DNA from: Udeniomyces pyricola
Taxonomy: Eukaryota > Basidiomycota > Tremellomycetes > Cystofilobasidiales > Mrakiaceae
Assembly: GCA_039545295.1 (NCBI GenBank)
Contig: BCIK01000018.1
Location: 62,001 to 126,000, forward strand
Reading direction: 5' to 3'
DNA length: 64,000 nt
Below the pieces are notes generated by a model. That model was given only the letters and a program-made list of their open reading frames with translations, searched no databases and was not told the DNA's origin. Positions 12,401-24,351 of the stretch are shown here, one piece after another (within the stretch, counting starts at the first letter, position 1; the number at the start of each line of letters is the position of its first letter). The position numbers were made by a program, and so were the translations under genes.

Positions 12401-13283
12401 AAGAATGACGCCGTCGGAGGGCCCATACGCACGAAATCGTCAAACTCTTGCGAGTTGGCTCGGTCCAGCGATCCGAGATCCCAGCTGTCCTGTTGTTGAT
12501 GGTGACTGCATGAGCATTCGAGGACGTCCCCGTTGGGTTGGACGTGGAGGACCCGACCCGAGGCCAAGGCTGCGTTGGCAGCGGCGGTGGCTCTGGCCTT
12601 CTTGACGTCCGGATGATGATGATCATCTTCGAGCAAGCTGCCGCCAGGAGACGAGACAGACGATGAGCTTGGTCGGGGAATTTCTCCGCATCCCATGCAG
12701 GCAGCGAGCGGTGGGGCGAGGGGCAAGTCGCAATCGGCGTCGGTACAGATATCAAGCGTTGGGCAGGCCGGAATATCGCATTCAGGTGAGGAACAAGCAA
12801 CAATCTAAAGGATATGTTCCAGGAGAAATATGTGCACGACGTCAGTTCTGTACTGCTTCCTCTAAAAGAATGGTCATCCGATGAGTTTCCCCAAGACGAA
12901 AGAACCCCATGCATCAAACTTCTTGGTCTTGCTCCCCGTTCTGAAGCGACCATTGGCAGCATCATGCGTGCGGCTAAACCTGGTCGGTTCTGACTGACCT
13001 CTAAATGATCTGAACACTCCAAGTCGAAGCAGCAGTCAAACTCATTCTCATGCTGACCGTCGTCCTCGCAGCCGGAGTGGCAACATTCAAGGCTGGTGAG
13101 GTCCTCAGTCGAGAGAATGGGGACTTGTCCGTTCATGTTGAAGAGATAGTAGCTGGATGACGAAGGGTACGGGGCTTGCGGGAAGAACGCCGATGGGGGC
13201 TGCTGTTTCCATTCGGTTGAGGGACCACCGTGAGATTCTGAGTCACAGCAAATGCTTTGGGCCTGTAACGGGAAGCTGATCAT
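9484..13283 (-). CDS. ZAP1: Zap1-like zinc-responsive C2H2 transcription factor
   Basis: Probable regulator of zinc-uptake genes in the nucleus. Like yeast Zap1 it has fingers of the C-x4-C type in the middle and a run of DNA-binding fingers at the C-terminus. Finger 1 is [20 protein letters not shown] (about 11690-11610). A diverged finger 2 starts CHWGG (about 11490) and ends [12 protein letters not shown] (about 11280). Finger 3 is [10 protein letters not shown]...HLDAVH (about 10640-10550) and finger 4 starts CGWEGCER (about 10525). Later exons give [54 protein letters not shown] and [21 protein letters not shown], with TAA at 9484-9486. The N-terminus is cysteine-rich ([38 protein letters not shown]). 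Gln-, His- and Ser-rich linkers fill the centre. The ATG at 13283 directly follows a possible acceptor, so an upstream exon cannot be excluded. It is unclear whether 12437-12265 is an intron; the frame stays open. Confidence 0.72.
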
Positions 13284-13930
13284 CTAAGGCGAAAAAAAGA
13301 GGGGCGGGGGGGGGGGGGGGGAGTCGAAGGGGGATAGAGGAAGGCAGTCATAAAACGAGGATCGGAACAAACCCAGTCGTCGGCCGCATCGGGCAATGCA
13401 ATAATCAGCACCGGTTGAATTTCAGTCTAACATGCAGTCGTGTTAAGTCGGCTCGCCTAACTTCCAATTCTCTTCGTCCGCATATATATATGACGTTGAA
13501 CCACAATATATAGTTGGCAATGCACGCCATGTAGAGTGATGGTCAAGGCTGCCCTTTTACTATTCTTTATTCAAGGCAAAGCGCAAAGATTAGATCACAC
13601 CGAAGTTGGACGATCGATGATCGAGAGATCTAATACGCGCGCATGATTTTATGATGACGGAATTTCACAGTTCTGGCGATACTCTTATTCGCTCAACTAT
13701 CACGCCGTCGATTCGGAATCTTTTGCCTGTTCGACATTCAACTTTCGACTCTTTCAATTGCATCAACCATCGGCCGGCCGTCTCATGATAAAACGCGCTA
13801 CAACTATCATTGCATGCATATATCTGTGTATGTGTGTGTGTATGTGTGAGGCTCCCACTCCTGGTACGCTAGGATATTCATGTCCCGTTTCAACACCAAC
13901 CCATATCTCCGGCCAACCCTTTCATCGAAA
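13284..13930. other. Intergenic region
   Basis: The upstream region of the Zap1-like gene and the 3' flank of the oxygenase gene. A G-run lies at about 13308-13321. The 13480-13510 stretch is AT-rich (CATATATATATG) and a TG-rich tract lies at 13825-13848. No gene is seen. Confidence 0.45.
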
Positions 13931-16596
13931 TCAATAATGATCCTCCAACACCCGCTTACTAAATTCCCCAAACGTCTCTTCCGACCCATCCGGTTTCTTC
14001 CCGACGACGCTGAACGAATCCGGTTGGAGGAAGAACGCAAACGTCTCGCGCGTAACCGTGCCTTCGATCCCATCGACGACGTGGGTGTTCTTCGTTTTGT
14101 CTTTTGAACTGCCCGCTTGCACAAAGTGGGCTGCAAAAGATGCATGCGTAGAGAAGATAGAAAAAGGAACACAGAAGATGAAGTATCGAGGAACACGGGT
14201 CAGCAAAGACATATGACAGAAATAAGACTAAGGATAAATCATTTTAGATTAGAATGTAAAATGACAGGAGAAGTTAAGGAGAATGCTCACGTGTTGCCCG
14301 CAACCGTCCGCCTGTGCAAAGTTGCAAGGCCTCTCCCGTCTGGAACGCCAGGCAACTTGGTGGGATCGATACCTTGATCGGTTTCGGGCTCGATCGAGGA
14401 ATGATGTACAATCCAGCGTTCTCATGAGGGGCAGGGATCGCTTTCAGAGGGGTGTTACCAGTGGCTGACGTCTCATCGATAGGATGATGGAGATAGATAG
14501 CCGAGCCTGAGGTTTGTCAAACAACAGTTGAAGGAAAATCGATGGATTGAGTTGAGTTTTCTGTTCTGATGTTTTGCATCGCTGGCCGACATCGGTCGAT
14601 GTCGCTGAGAAGACAGATACAACGACGCACAGAGTCCTGTAATCAGCGAATGGTCCTGATGAAGCCAACGTTCAACACAAAGTGTCAGCACCATCTCCTT
14701 TACTCGACAAAAAAGAAGAACAAGAAGAATAAGAAACAGCTCAATGGAGATCGTGCTCACCAAATGGATCCCGCACAAGTCATCATCGATTTCCTTTTCT
14801 TCGACAGACGAAACGTCCGGCTTGGGATCCGGAGCAAAGTAGTGTAGCAGACGTGCCTAAAAGATCCGACCAGGATTTGGTGTCAAGTCAACCGGTCATA
14901 ACCAGCCGGCGTGCAGCCAAGAGAGGAACAAAAGTGCAAAAGAGGCTTGCATGTGGTCGACTCACCTTGTTGCACTGGGAAGTCGATATAAGTTTCTCAA
15001 TAGACTGAGAGGAATCAACCATGGTTTCAGACACTGTCATACCGCATGAGAGTCAGGAAAAGAGAAGGCAATCGTCCGATTCCATGTCAGGAGGATCCTA
15101 GAACCGACGCATAAACAATCTGTGAAGAGGAGTGTGGAGACTCACCGAACGACTCGCACGCCTTGGCCAGGAGACATCCGACATCAAAGATGAATTTGCC
15201 AAGGCTTCCCACAATAATGTTCACAACCGAGAGTCAGTACACTCCAGCCTCTGCTATCATTGCTTCGGGAAACTCAGCGATCACGAGCGTTGCCCTCACT
15301 CTTTGAAAGCTTCTTCGAAGCCCTCGACGCCGGCCTCGTCCTTCTCTGGCCAAACGTTGTCGGAATAGTACCTATGCGCCCACCGGAAACAGCAAAGCGG
15401 GGTCAGCACGAGATCCTTCTGGGAAGGAGGATGTGCATCCGAAAGATGAGCGAGTCGGGCTGACATGGGATGAGCCGCCTTCTCCTCGGACGCAACGTTA
15501 GGGTGGTCGACCAATGGGTTGTTGTAGTACGAGCCCTTGTTCACATCAGGAACCTGCCAGCCAAAACAACAGACCCCCCCGCTATCTCAAATCAGTCACT
15601 GAGCCCACATCAAAGACCGGACTAAGAAAGCAGGAGAGAGAAAATAGAAGAAGTTATTTTTGCGTACGCCGTTCATAACCTCTTTGCCGCATGACCACCC
15701 AAAGGAATACATGCTCTCGGCCCGAGCGTATTTCTCTCGCGTCGCTTCTGGAAGACTCGCGAATGCGTTGGCGAGACGAAGAAGTTTCTCGCGTTTCTCC
15801 GGAAAGCCTTGAGGAAGATCTGATGAAGATACCGCATGATCACAAGGATGAGGGAGAACCAAAAAAAAGCAAAGGGGAAGAAGAAAGAAGATGAGAGAGG
15901 GCGGATAAAAGACGGTGACCGAATCGAAGGCGAGCACGACGAGAATGCTAGCTATCTAGGGTCGATAATTTAGCCAACTCCTAAGGACGAGATTGCCCGT
16001 GTACTGGACGACATAATCGGATATCTGAACAATGCCACGACTACGTTGACAGAAGCCAAACCGAAATCGGTCGTCAAGCTAATAGTATCTAGTCACCTTC
16101 AATGATAACGATTCCAAGAGCGTCTTCGCCGTTGCCAAAGCCCTGCTCGATGGAGGCTCTGAGAGCTTGAGAGTTGGAGACAAGGTCGTTGTAGGAAATC
16201 AAACTGGAGTGATGCGACAATGGAGTGGACGGAGAGCCATGGAGTACAGAGTCAGAGAAGATGAGCTCGATCTCGACTAAAATTGGGGAATGAACGACAG
16301 ACGCGAGGCCGTCACTCGAAATGCTGGAGGAAAGGATTCACACAGCGCCTTGTGGGTTGAGTCTGACAGGAGAATGAGCGGACATGTTAGAGGAATGACG
16401 TGCAAGAAGACGAGGTGTGTGGTCGAGGGTCGGAGGTGACAATGGGACGAGGAGTACGTTCTAGATGAGGCGGGGAGACCGAGGGCTTCACGCCGGCTTC
16501 GGCCTTTTGGCTTTCCGAGAATGTCGTCGGTCCTTCGGATGACCATATTGCCCTGACTCCGCCGCCCTTGCCGGCACTAGCCCTTTCGATCGACAT
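13931..16596 (-). CDS. 2-oxoglutarate/Fe(II)-dependent oxygenase, clavaminate synthase-like
   Basis: Predicted non-heme iron oxygenase that couples 2-oxoglutarate decarboxylation to oxidation of an unknown substrate. Spliced segments in order: NDLVSNSQALRASIEQGFG with LGIVIIEG (N-terminal dioxygenase region, about 16200-16100), KLLRLANAFASLPEATREKY (about 15780), VPDVNKGSYYNNPLVDHP (about 15540) and RLLHYFAPDPKPDVSS (about 14850). WLHQDHSLITGLCASLY follows at about 14660 and carries the HxD metal motif. LQLCTGGRLRAT (about 14310) ends just before HFVQAG (about 14130); that histidine is the likely distal iron ligand. The C-terminus FFLQPDSFSVVGKK...VLEDHY ends at TGA 13931-13933. The pattern fits the isopenicillin-N-synthase-like family. 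The start MSIERASAG at 16596 can be joined in phase to the next exon by an intron of about 190 nt, but the first junction is uncertain. No neighbouring biosynthetic genes are seen. Confidence 0.72.
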
Positions 16597-17922
16597 GCAT
16601 GCATCTCCGGTCGATTAATATGCTCTGGATGGACGTGTCTCGGTCCGATCCAAGACGTCAATCAAATATTCGCCAGCTGTCCCATCTTGACAACTGAGCG
16701 CTGAGCTGCATGCACATGTAACTCGTCCGAGGTCACGGTATGTCGCGTATACACAACCTTAATTGGGCAACCACTGCACCCGCATACACTGAATAGTAGT
16801 AGTCGGGATAATTCATAGAAACGAACGAATTTGATAAATAGAGTGCGTTGAGTTCGGGAGCGTGGATCAGGGAAAGAAGAAATGTAAAGGAAAAGAGAAC
16901 AAGGGAAGATAAAAAGGGAGGGAGGGGAAGAAGTTTAATCCATCAATAGAGCTTAAGCTTGAGGTTAGATGGATGGATCACAAAGAAAGAAGAAAGGAGA
17001 ATGAGGATTTTGTCTCGTGGAACAAATAGAAGACGGGAGGGGAAGGTTAGATAAAAAGGAAGAGAAAAGGTCAAAGAAAGTAGAGGGATGAAAAGAAAAG
17101 TTGAGGAGGCCCAAGAAAAGAGGACAGGAAGAGAAAATGACCCCGTGCGAAGAGCCGCCGAGGCAAACAGAGAAATATATGTTGGTTGATATCGAAGGAA
17201 GTGAAAAAAAAAAGGGGGGGAAAAGATGAGAGACAAAAAAAAACAAGTCGTTGTATGGAATAACACACGTCAGGAAAGATAAAGGAATAGTGAGACGCTT
17301 AATAAATGAGCAAAAGTTCGGGAAAGAAAAGAAGAAAGAAAAAAAAAGTTGATGAAAGCGGTTTCGTGCTACAGTGTTGGTAGTATGAGAGCGGGGTCAA
17401 TGGTTTGAGCGACACGAGGGGGGAAACCAGTAAACGGCTTCGGCCGAAAAGCACAAATGACCAAGAAGAGAAAGAAAAGAGAGCGCAGACTGAATTGAAA
17501 GAGGAAGAAAGAAAGATGAGAAAGAGAAGAGACCTTTTAGAAAAGGGACGACAACGGAACAAACAAGAGCAGAAGCCAAGGTAAGGGTGAGAAGAACGAG
17601 GAGATGTACGTGAGGAGCTCAGAGAGGAAAGAGAGAGAAAGACGGCAGACGACGTAAGCAAGAGGCGACAAGGGCGAGGGAATAGCGTGAAAGTAAGCAG
17701 GCATGTGGGTGCGAAACAGAGGTGGTGGATCAAGAAGACGGCTGGAGTTTAGGTAGAGGGAAGAGGCGGGGATGAAAGAGAGAGGGGGGACAGGAAAAGG
17801 AATAAAAGTAAGAAGCAAGCAAGTACTGATGAGGAGAGGACGGAGAATAGCCAAGGTGTCAGCGACACCACGGTAGATTGTCAAATGCTGCCACGACGAC
17901 GGAAACATAATACCAACGGGAT
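16597..17922. other. Purine-rich intergenic stretch
   Basis: The oxygenase upstream region (to about 16860), then a long purine-rich tract on the plus strand (16870-17900). That tract is presumably the 3' untranslated region and flank of the GATA gene at 17923. Open frames on the minus strand there are low-complexity Phe/Ser/Leu/Pro and are not credible genes. Confidence 0.45.
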
Positions 17923-20900
17923 CTAAGAGGATTCCATCTTGTGAGACTCCCACGCGAGAGCAGACGACGGGTGAGCGTTCATCACATGACCGCTCTGCTG
18001 CTTCCTCATAGCAAATCCGCCGACGCTGTTTTGGTTCGGGTGATGGGCGCTGAAGATGGGGCTCGGCGGGCCGGCCACGAGCATGTTGTCAAACGATGGT
18101 CGGTTCAAGAGCCTCGACTGAGCCTCGGCAAGAAATGCCTGCGGATTGTTGAGGTCAATGTGGAGGGGCGTGGGCCGGTTGGCGTGGGTCGTCGTCGACG
18201 GAGGCGGCGTAGGAATGAACCGGGCAAGGCCGAGGGCCGAAGTCGAGGTGTCGCTGCTGGCTTTCAAATTGCTGTGAGGGCCGCCTGGCGAGTTGAGGGA
18301 AGCACTAGAGCCGTAGAGCCCGCCAGAGGGAAAGTTAAATCCGAGCGGCGAGGGAAGGGCCGAGGGGGAAGAAAGCGACGAGGTCGAAGACGACATGGAC
18401 GAGGCAGGCGAGGTTACTGCACGATGGTGGCTGGCGGGAAGAGGGAAGGGCGACTGGTGGCGAGACTGCGCACTGGCGGCAGCGGCAGCAGCTGCCGAGG
18501 CCGCCATCGTAGCGTTGTTGTGCGAGTACTTCTGCGAGAGGATGTCAGAGCACGAGCGGAAGAAGGGGCCTCCCCATCCCGGTAGCGTGGCCGTGGGTGG
18601 GTTCATCGCTTCGTCATCCATATCGTCCATCATGGGGTCATCGACCGTGTCAAGGAAAGCAAACTCTTCCTCAAGCGACCATTCTCCCACTCCCACGTGC
18701 TGCTGGGACGGCTGGTGGTGTTGATGGGTGTGAGCGGCTTGGTGCTTCTTGGATCGTGAAGGCGTTTGAGCGAGATCGACGGGCGTCGCTGGTCGGTGGA
18801 CGAACTCAAAGTCGTCCTCATCGTCCGAGCCGTATGAGATCTGGCCGGTGTGCGGAATGTTGAAATCGGTCATGTGGCGAGCGAACGGTCGAATGGGTAC
18901 CGACGCAGACGACAGGGGGAACAAGGGCTGATGCACTGTCGGGCCCTCCTGGCATCGAACGCAGAGGGGCTCTTGCGAGAGCGGGACTGAGGAGGATTGA
19001 AGAGGAAGAAGGACGGCACACTTGGAGCACGGCAGACTGACAACCGCTTGAGGGACAGCCAGCGAGTGAGATGAAGGGATTGAGATTGGGGACGGGCCGC
19101 CCGCAGTCGGCAAGGAGGAAGAAGGGAATGTGAAGGAAAGCGAGGGCTGCGACGAGGAGAGCATGATGCTCGAGCCGGCATTGCCTTGAGAGGCCTCAAA
19201 CCTAGCGCGCTTTTTGTTGACGAGGCTGCTCGCCTTTTGGATGGTGTGGTTCGGGTTGGAGTGTTGGTGAGGAAACCCGAGCGAAGAGAGGCCCGAGATG
19301 GAATGCCTCTTTTGGCCTTTGCGGGCGCGGACGTAGCCACCATCGTTGGTGTGCTCGCCAGGTGAGGTGCTCGCAGGGCGGCTGTCAACTTCAAAGATAG
19401 AACTCTCGTCTAGTCGTCCGAGCGAAGCGGACATGTGCTCGGGAGGTGGGGGCGAATGGTGAGAGTGGTAAGACTGCGAGTGCTGCTCGTACGGGGGTGA
19501 TGGGTAGTCGGACAGGTGCGATGCTGGCGGAAGCGAGCTCGAGACCGTTGGGGGTGCGGTGGTCGAGTTGGATCGGCGAGGACGGGCACCAATAGTGATG
19601 GTAGTAGCCGAGCTTGCCTGACCTCCGCCGGGGAGGACGCCTGCAGTGACGCTGGCGGAAGAAGCGGCTTTAACATGGCGAGGTCGCGCTTCGGGTTTCT
19701 TGGCGGCCTGACAGCATGAATGAGGAGAAGGGGGTTAGCAAAAAAAAAATCAATGTCAAGTCACGATAAGGGAAATGGTGGCGAATGAAGCAATATCAAG
19801 AGTAGAGCAGCAGCGGATGAAAGTGCATAAAGGTACGGCGGCGGCAGGACAAACAGGGTGAGGGAAGGGGGTCAGGGCACAGCTCATTTCGGCTCGCGAT
19901 CGGGAGGGGCGGGGTGGTGACGTTAAGCGCAGCGCGCTTTGGGAGACCAAACAACGCGCTCCAGGTCGTTTTCGCCCTCGCAGCCCACTTGTCGTCGCTG
20001 CTCGTGGCTTTGGTTGAGGCGAGGTATGTTGATTCAATCAAGAGACACGATGGCTTCCGACAAGGGAGAGAAGAAGCCTCTCCAACGGCGGCACCGAAAG
20101 TGCCGAGCAAGAGGAGCAAATGAGGAAGCGAGGTCCGGCAGGTGGGGATAGCGCCCAGAACTGGGCGCGAGGCCCTTCGGCGATAGGGCGAAAGAACGAA
20201 GCAAAGGAAGAGGGAGAGGCAAACAGACGGACACTCACGCTCTCATCGACGGGGATCTTAGTCTTTGTCTTGAGCCCAAGGGGTCGCATCCGGTGGTGCG
20301 TCTGGACATAAAGCCCACAGCTGAAGTATCGAAAAGAGGGGAAGAGAAGAGGAGGAGAGGGGGGGGGGGGGGGGGGCGGTTTCAGCAACTGCTGAGGGCC
20401 CTTGACTTGGGATTCGCTGGAGGACCCAACCGCGTTCGCTGCCGATGGTCGCCCCTCCTCTGGCGTGGTCCGCTCGCTGGCCGGCAAGTTGGTTCCTCCC
20501 GGTGTTTCCCTCCTCTAAGCGGGACGGCTCTCGCCCTATTCTCCACACGATAAACTCACGCATTGCAAAGTCGTTGTCCATCGAGACCTGTTCTCCACAG
20601 ACTCGTCATGGTCTGTGTGCGGTACACACACAACGTCGCATGGAAGATGCATGAAGAATGGGAGAGAGGGCGGGGGGAGGGGGGGGGAGGGGAGAGGAGA
20701 GCGCGCGGTCAGCCAGTCACCTTCTAGGTTCCCTTTAAAGAGGCCTTGGCCGTCCGGATGTACTGCTCGATTGCCTCGAACAGAGCGAAACTCCACTCTG
20801 TGGCAAGCCCTCTGGCAGCCTCAACTGTAAACTAGCTCCCAAGACGAAAAAAAAGTAGACATATAGAAGAGGACCAGAAAGAGAAGAAAAAAAAAAAAAG

Positions 20901-20987
20901 AAGACGCATGTGAAAGAGAGACCTCACCTCGTCAACGTCACAATGGGCGCACCGACCGGGAGCGAGCTTGCGCTTCTGGGCGGGCAT
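17923..20987 (-). CDS. GATA-type zinc-finger transcription factor 1
   Basis: DNA-binding regulator with an N-terminal GATA-type zinc finger. Four exons join in frame: 20987-20928, 20612-20560, 20320-20239 and 19707-17923, giving 659 residues. The finger comes from three exons: KRKLAPGRCAHCDVDE, then TMTSLWRTGLDGQRLCNA, then CGLYVQTHHRMRPLGLK. Spacing is C-x2-C-x19-C-x2-C, with two extra residues before the Trp compared with ordinary GATA fingers. The remaining 590 residues are Ser/Pro-rich and disordered-looking, with an acidic patch (YGSDDEDDFEF) and a poly-Ala stretch. A second Cys cluster CSKC-x18-CVRC lies at about 19031-18950. The start ATG at 20987 is chosen because the paralogue also begins just before KRKLAPG. 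The frame stays open further upstream, so a longer N-terminus is possible. Its target genes are unknown. Confidence 0.82.
18950..19031 (-). other. Second CxxC-x18-CxxC cluster in GATA factor 1
   Basis: Within the long last exon, LPCSKC is followed by 18 residues and then CVRCQEG. The spacing resembles a GATA knuckle, but the Trp-Arg and CNACG signatures are absent. It may bind zinc or be a worn-down second finger. Confidence 0.55.
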
Positions 20988-23900
20988 GCCAGTCTTCTTT
21001 GTTCGCTTGATGGTAGTCGAACCAGCGGAAGTGGCACCGGCACTAGCCGTAGCAGAGGTATCCTTGGAAGACGAGATGGTGGGCAACGTTTTTTTGGGGG
21101 GTAGGTAGAGGGGAGGGGAAAAAGGAGGCAGGTGCTGAGGTGAGAGCGAGGGGTCGAGGGCGGACGGGCGGCAGGCGGGAGCGGACGCCGAGAGGGGAAG
21201 GGCAGACGAAGGTGGAGGGCGGGCGACAACGAGGGAACAGGAGTTGGTCGGGTTGGGGCAATCGGAAGCAAGGGGGGAAAGAGGATGGGGGAAGGACAAG
21301 GAGACAGAACAAACGAGCAATCGATGCGAAAGAGTAAGGGCGAGAGGGATAGAAGAAAGAAGTTGAGGAAGGGTGTGTGCGGGAAAGGGGAAGGAAAGGG
21401 AGGAGTGTTGGGTGAGGTAGACAAGCAGGGGAAAGGAGAATGGCACCAGGGAGCGGGTCTGGAGGATGCTGGACTGTGTGGGGTAGCGAGCGGTGCAAGG
21501 CGAACGATGAGCAGGACAAGAGCGTGAACCGGGGGGCGACCAATTCGGATGCGGTTTTATCGCCAATTCACTTTTCGTCTTCGCGCGCGGCCTTCTCCTT
21601 GCTTTGTTTCTGTCTCCTGCAGCCAGCGAGCTGCATATGCATCCAAGCCTAACTGTGATGCGCCCATTCCCACCGACGGCTCCCCGGATTGACGGATAAC
21701 ACACCGTCGAGAGCGAGGCCAATTGGCCTAGCACCTTGATCGGTTATTCAGCCAAGCGAAGATTCTTTCCAAACGACCTCGATCTTGTGTGGGAATCAAA
21801 CTTACACATTCCTTAAGGAAATCGATGAAGCGCTCAAAATCGGCCCGCTCCAATCTACATGCACGATCACCTCAACGTCGTCTCGCGCACGCGCGGTCGG
21901 CAACATGATTGGACTCGATAACAACTTACCTGATCTGATAGCAACGATTGTATATTGCAGCGACGATGTCGTAAACGTCTCGTTCGGCTTGCGCAAGCTG
22001 TCCTCAACAATTATCGATGATCGATAGTTGCCTGTTCAGATATATATATATAGTCCGTGTACGTCGTCGACGCGTTGATGAGCCAATATCGACGCGGGCG
22101 GTGACTGTACTTCACATGCGCAATTGCATCCACGTCGTTGACATATTAAATATACCTCGGTTAGCCTGGGCAGCACCTGATTGCTGCCTAAAGCCAGGGT
22201 TCCAGCCATGGCGTCATTCTGCCGCTGCGCCGCCATAAATCGACGTCAGCCAGCTTGCAAAAGACATAGTACGTCTATGAAGAACAAGTCCCTAGCTTGC
22301 TCAACTTTTTTCACGCACGTTCAAAATCGAATATCGAATTTTTGAGCCGTGAATGCGTGAAACGCGTGCGAAGGGCCAGATATGCTTACATAAGACGATT
22401 CGACGTTCGACGATCCGGTACGCCGAGAGCGAAACGTTATAAGAACCTAACAAACGCCCAGCCGAGCGCGCCCAGCCTTTTTTTTTTTTTTGGTTTGGAC
22501 TGCCGGCGCGGGCGGCGCCGGCAGACCCTAACGAACAGTCTTCGGTTATCTCCGGTCGCCCCCCAATCAATCGATCCGTGAGCGCCGTAGCTACCAACGA
22601 TTCACGACTACCACGGCACGAACGTCCTTCTCTATATAAGCTGCAGGTTTGCAGGCCACTTGGATTGGGACTACCTACCCGCACTCGTTCATGCACTTGA
22701 GATCACGATCCGGGATCATGAAAATGTATCAACAGCATCAACAACAACTCAAGAACAGGTATATATAGAGTTTCCATCTGAGTCGAATATTTCATAAACC
22801 GTAAGCGGACTGCGTTATTCCCTCTTGAATCAAATCTATCGGAGATCTAGGATTCGGTAATTGGGGAGAAACCGTTTCATGCTCTAATAGATAACAAAGA
22901 GAAAAAGAAAAAGAAAATCCCAGATCACGCCGTTTAACGACGTGATTATACGTTGACGTCGTGCATGCGCTCTCCAAAGCTTCAATTAAACTGAACCGCG
23001 CTCATCACGCGGCGCAATAGATAAGCCGGGATCAAGTCTCTATACTCTTATCGATCTTCAAGCTTCAGTGTTCAGTACACGTACGACGTACGAGAGATGA
23101 TCGATGATCGATGATCGCTTTGAAAGCACTGAGCAAAGTCGAGCAACTCTGGTCGACATGGGTCAATTTTGGGGCTTGTACGACACAGTTGTACGCACGC
23201 ATATATGTGTACACACGTTTACACGGCGGCAAACTCAAGTCGGTGCTGACCATACACGTAGGAACTCCAGTGTACACAACGTCGTGGGTACGAGACAAGA
23301 ACCATCTATGAGATCACGAGCGAGCAAAAAAAAAAGAAGAAAAAAAGAAAAAGAAAAAAAAAAGAAAAAAAAAGGCAGGGAAATAACAAAGAAAAAGGAA
23401 ATTGGCCCGCCGGGGTTACGGGTTCAACTCTGGGGCATGAGGAAGCTGATCGATTGAAGCTGGAAAGGGATTCTGGAGACTGGAATGGACTGAACATAGG
23501 AGCTGTACACAGAAGGGAGATAGAGGAAAGCGAAATGGATGAGGCAAAAAAAAAGCAAAGAGAGAAACGAGTGATATGGTATTACAGAAGTTTACATAGC
23601 GCATAGGAAATGAGGGAGGACAGAGAGGGACGAGGAAGACGATGGGGGCGGAGGATGAGAGACTGGGTTGCTGTCAGTCTCCGTATGAGTGAAATTCAGT
23701 GGAGTGGAGTGGAATGGAATGGAGTAGAGAGGAGGTTGGAAGATAAGCGAGACCGATAGGGTGAGATGGCAGAGTGCGCTGATAGTATGGGAACGTATGA
23801 AGGAACATTAAAATGGATGGGAAGCAGGCCAGAATTGGATAGATGATACCGGGCGGTGGAAAGAGAGAGATGCAGAACCGATCAGGCAGAGGAGAGACAG

Positions 23901-24351
23901 AAAGTGCGGACAAGATATGGAAGATGTAAAAATGAATAAGACTTCGCGCACGCGCCACGAAGCAGAAACGAAACAGAAGAAAAGACGAGCAAAAAGACGA
24001 AAGGGTGGGCGTTGATTTGGTCTCGGTCGCAAAGAGGATTGAAACAAGAGACAAAGATGACCGGTTAACCGCACAGAGCAAGTTGACAATGGTCGGTAGA
24101 ATAGAGGCGGTAGCGAGCGGAGGTTGATGGCAGCAAGGCGGATGCAACAAGACAAACGACATGACTGGAGATGAAGAGCGGGAAGTTGATGATGATGACG
24201 GCTAGAGAAACGACGACCGCGCCGAAGCATGGCGACCAACAGGATGATGTATATGAAAGTCATGTTTGACGACGATGAGAGTATGGCAGAGGTGAGATAT
24301 ACGGGACGTTTGAAGAGAGGGATCCGATCAAATAGGAGCTAAGGCGATACC
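20988..24351. promoter_or_regulatory. Long (3.4 kb) region between the two GATA genes
   Basis: The region next to 20987 is CT-rich on the minus strand (about 21100-21540), a typical fungal leader or promoter for GATA gene 1. Further on are an AT tract (22038-22052), a 12-T run (22479-22490), a strong GC palindrome (22500-22524), a TATAAG box (22634-22639) and several GATC/GATCGATGATCG motifs (23098-23115). The purine-rich block 23320-24200 is probably the 3' flank of GATA gene 2. No protein-coding gene was recognised. Confidence 0.45.
22500..22524. repeat. Perfect GC-rich inverted repeat
   Basis: Ten-base arms (CTGCCGGCGC and its exact complement) surround a five-base loop (GGGCG), ten bases after a 12-T run. 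It could be a hairpin, a binding site or chance. Confidence 0.7.

Noticed and set aside
20988..21734. 300-codon minus-strand frame that continues upstream of GATA exon 1
   Set aside because: Most of it is Pro/Ser/Leu from a CT-rich leader. The paralogue starts at the equivalent ATG, so 20987 was preferred; only the 40 residues before it look mildly protein-like.
23395..23440. GGGTTCAACTC resembling a tRNA B box
   Set aside because: The flanking bases cannot form a T stem, and no A box or acceptor stem fits.
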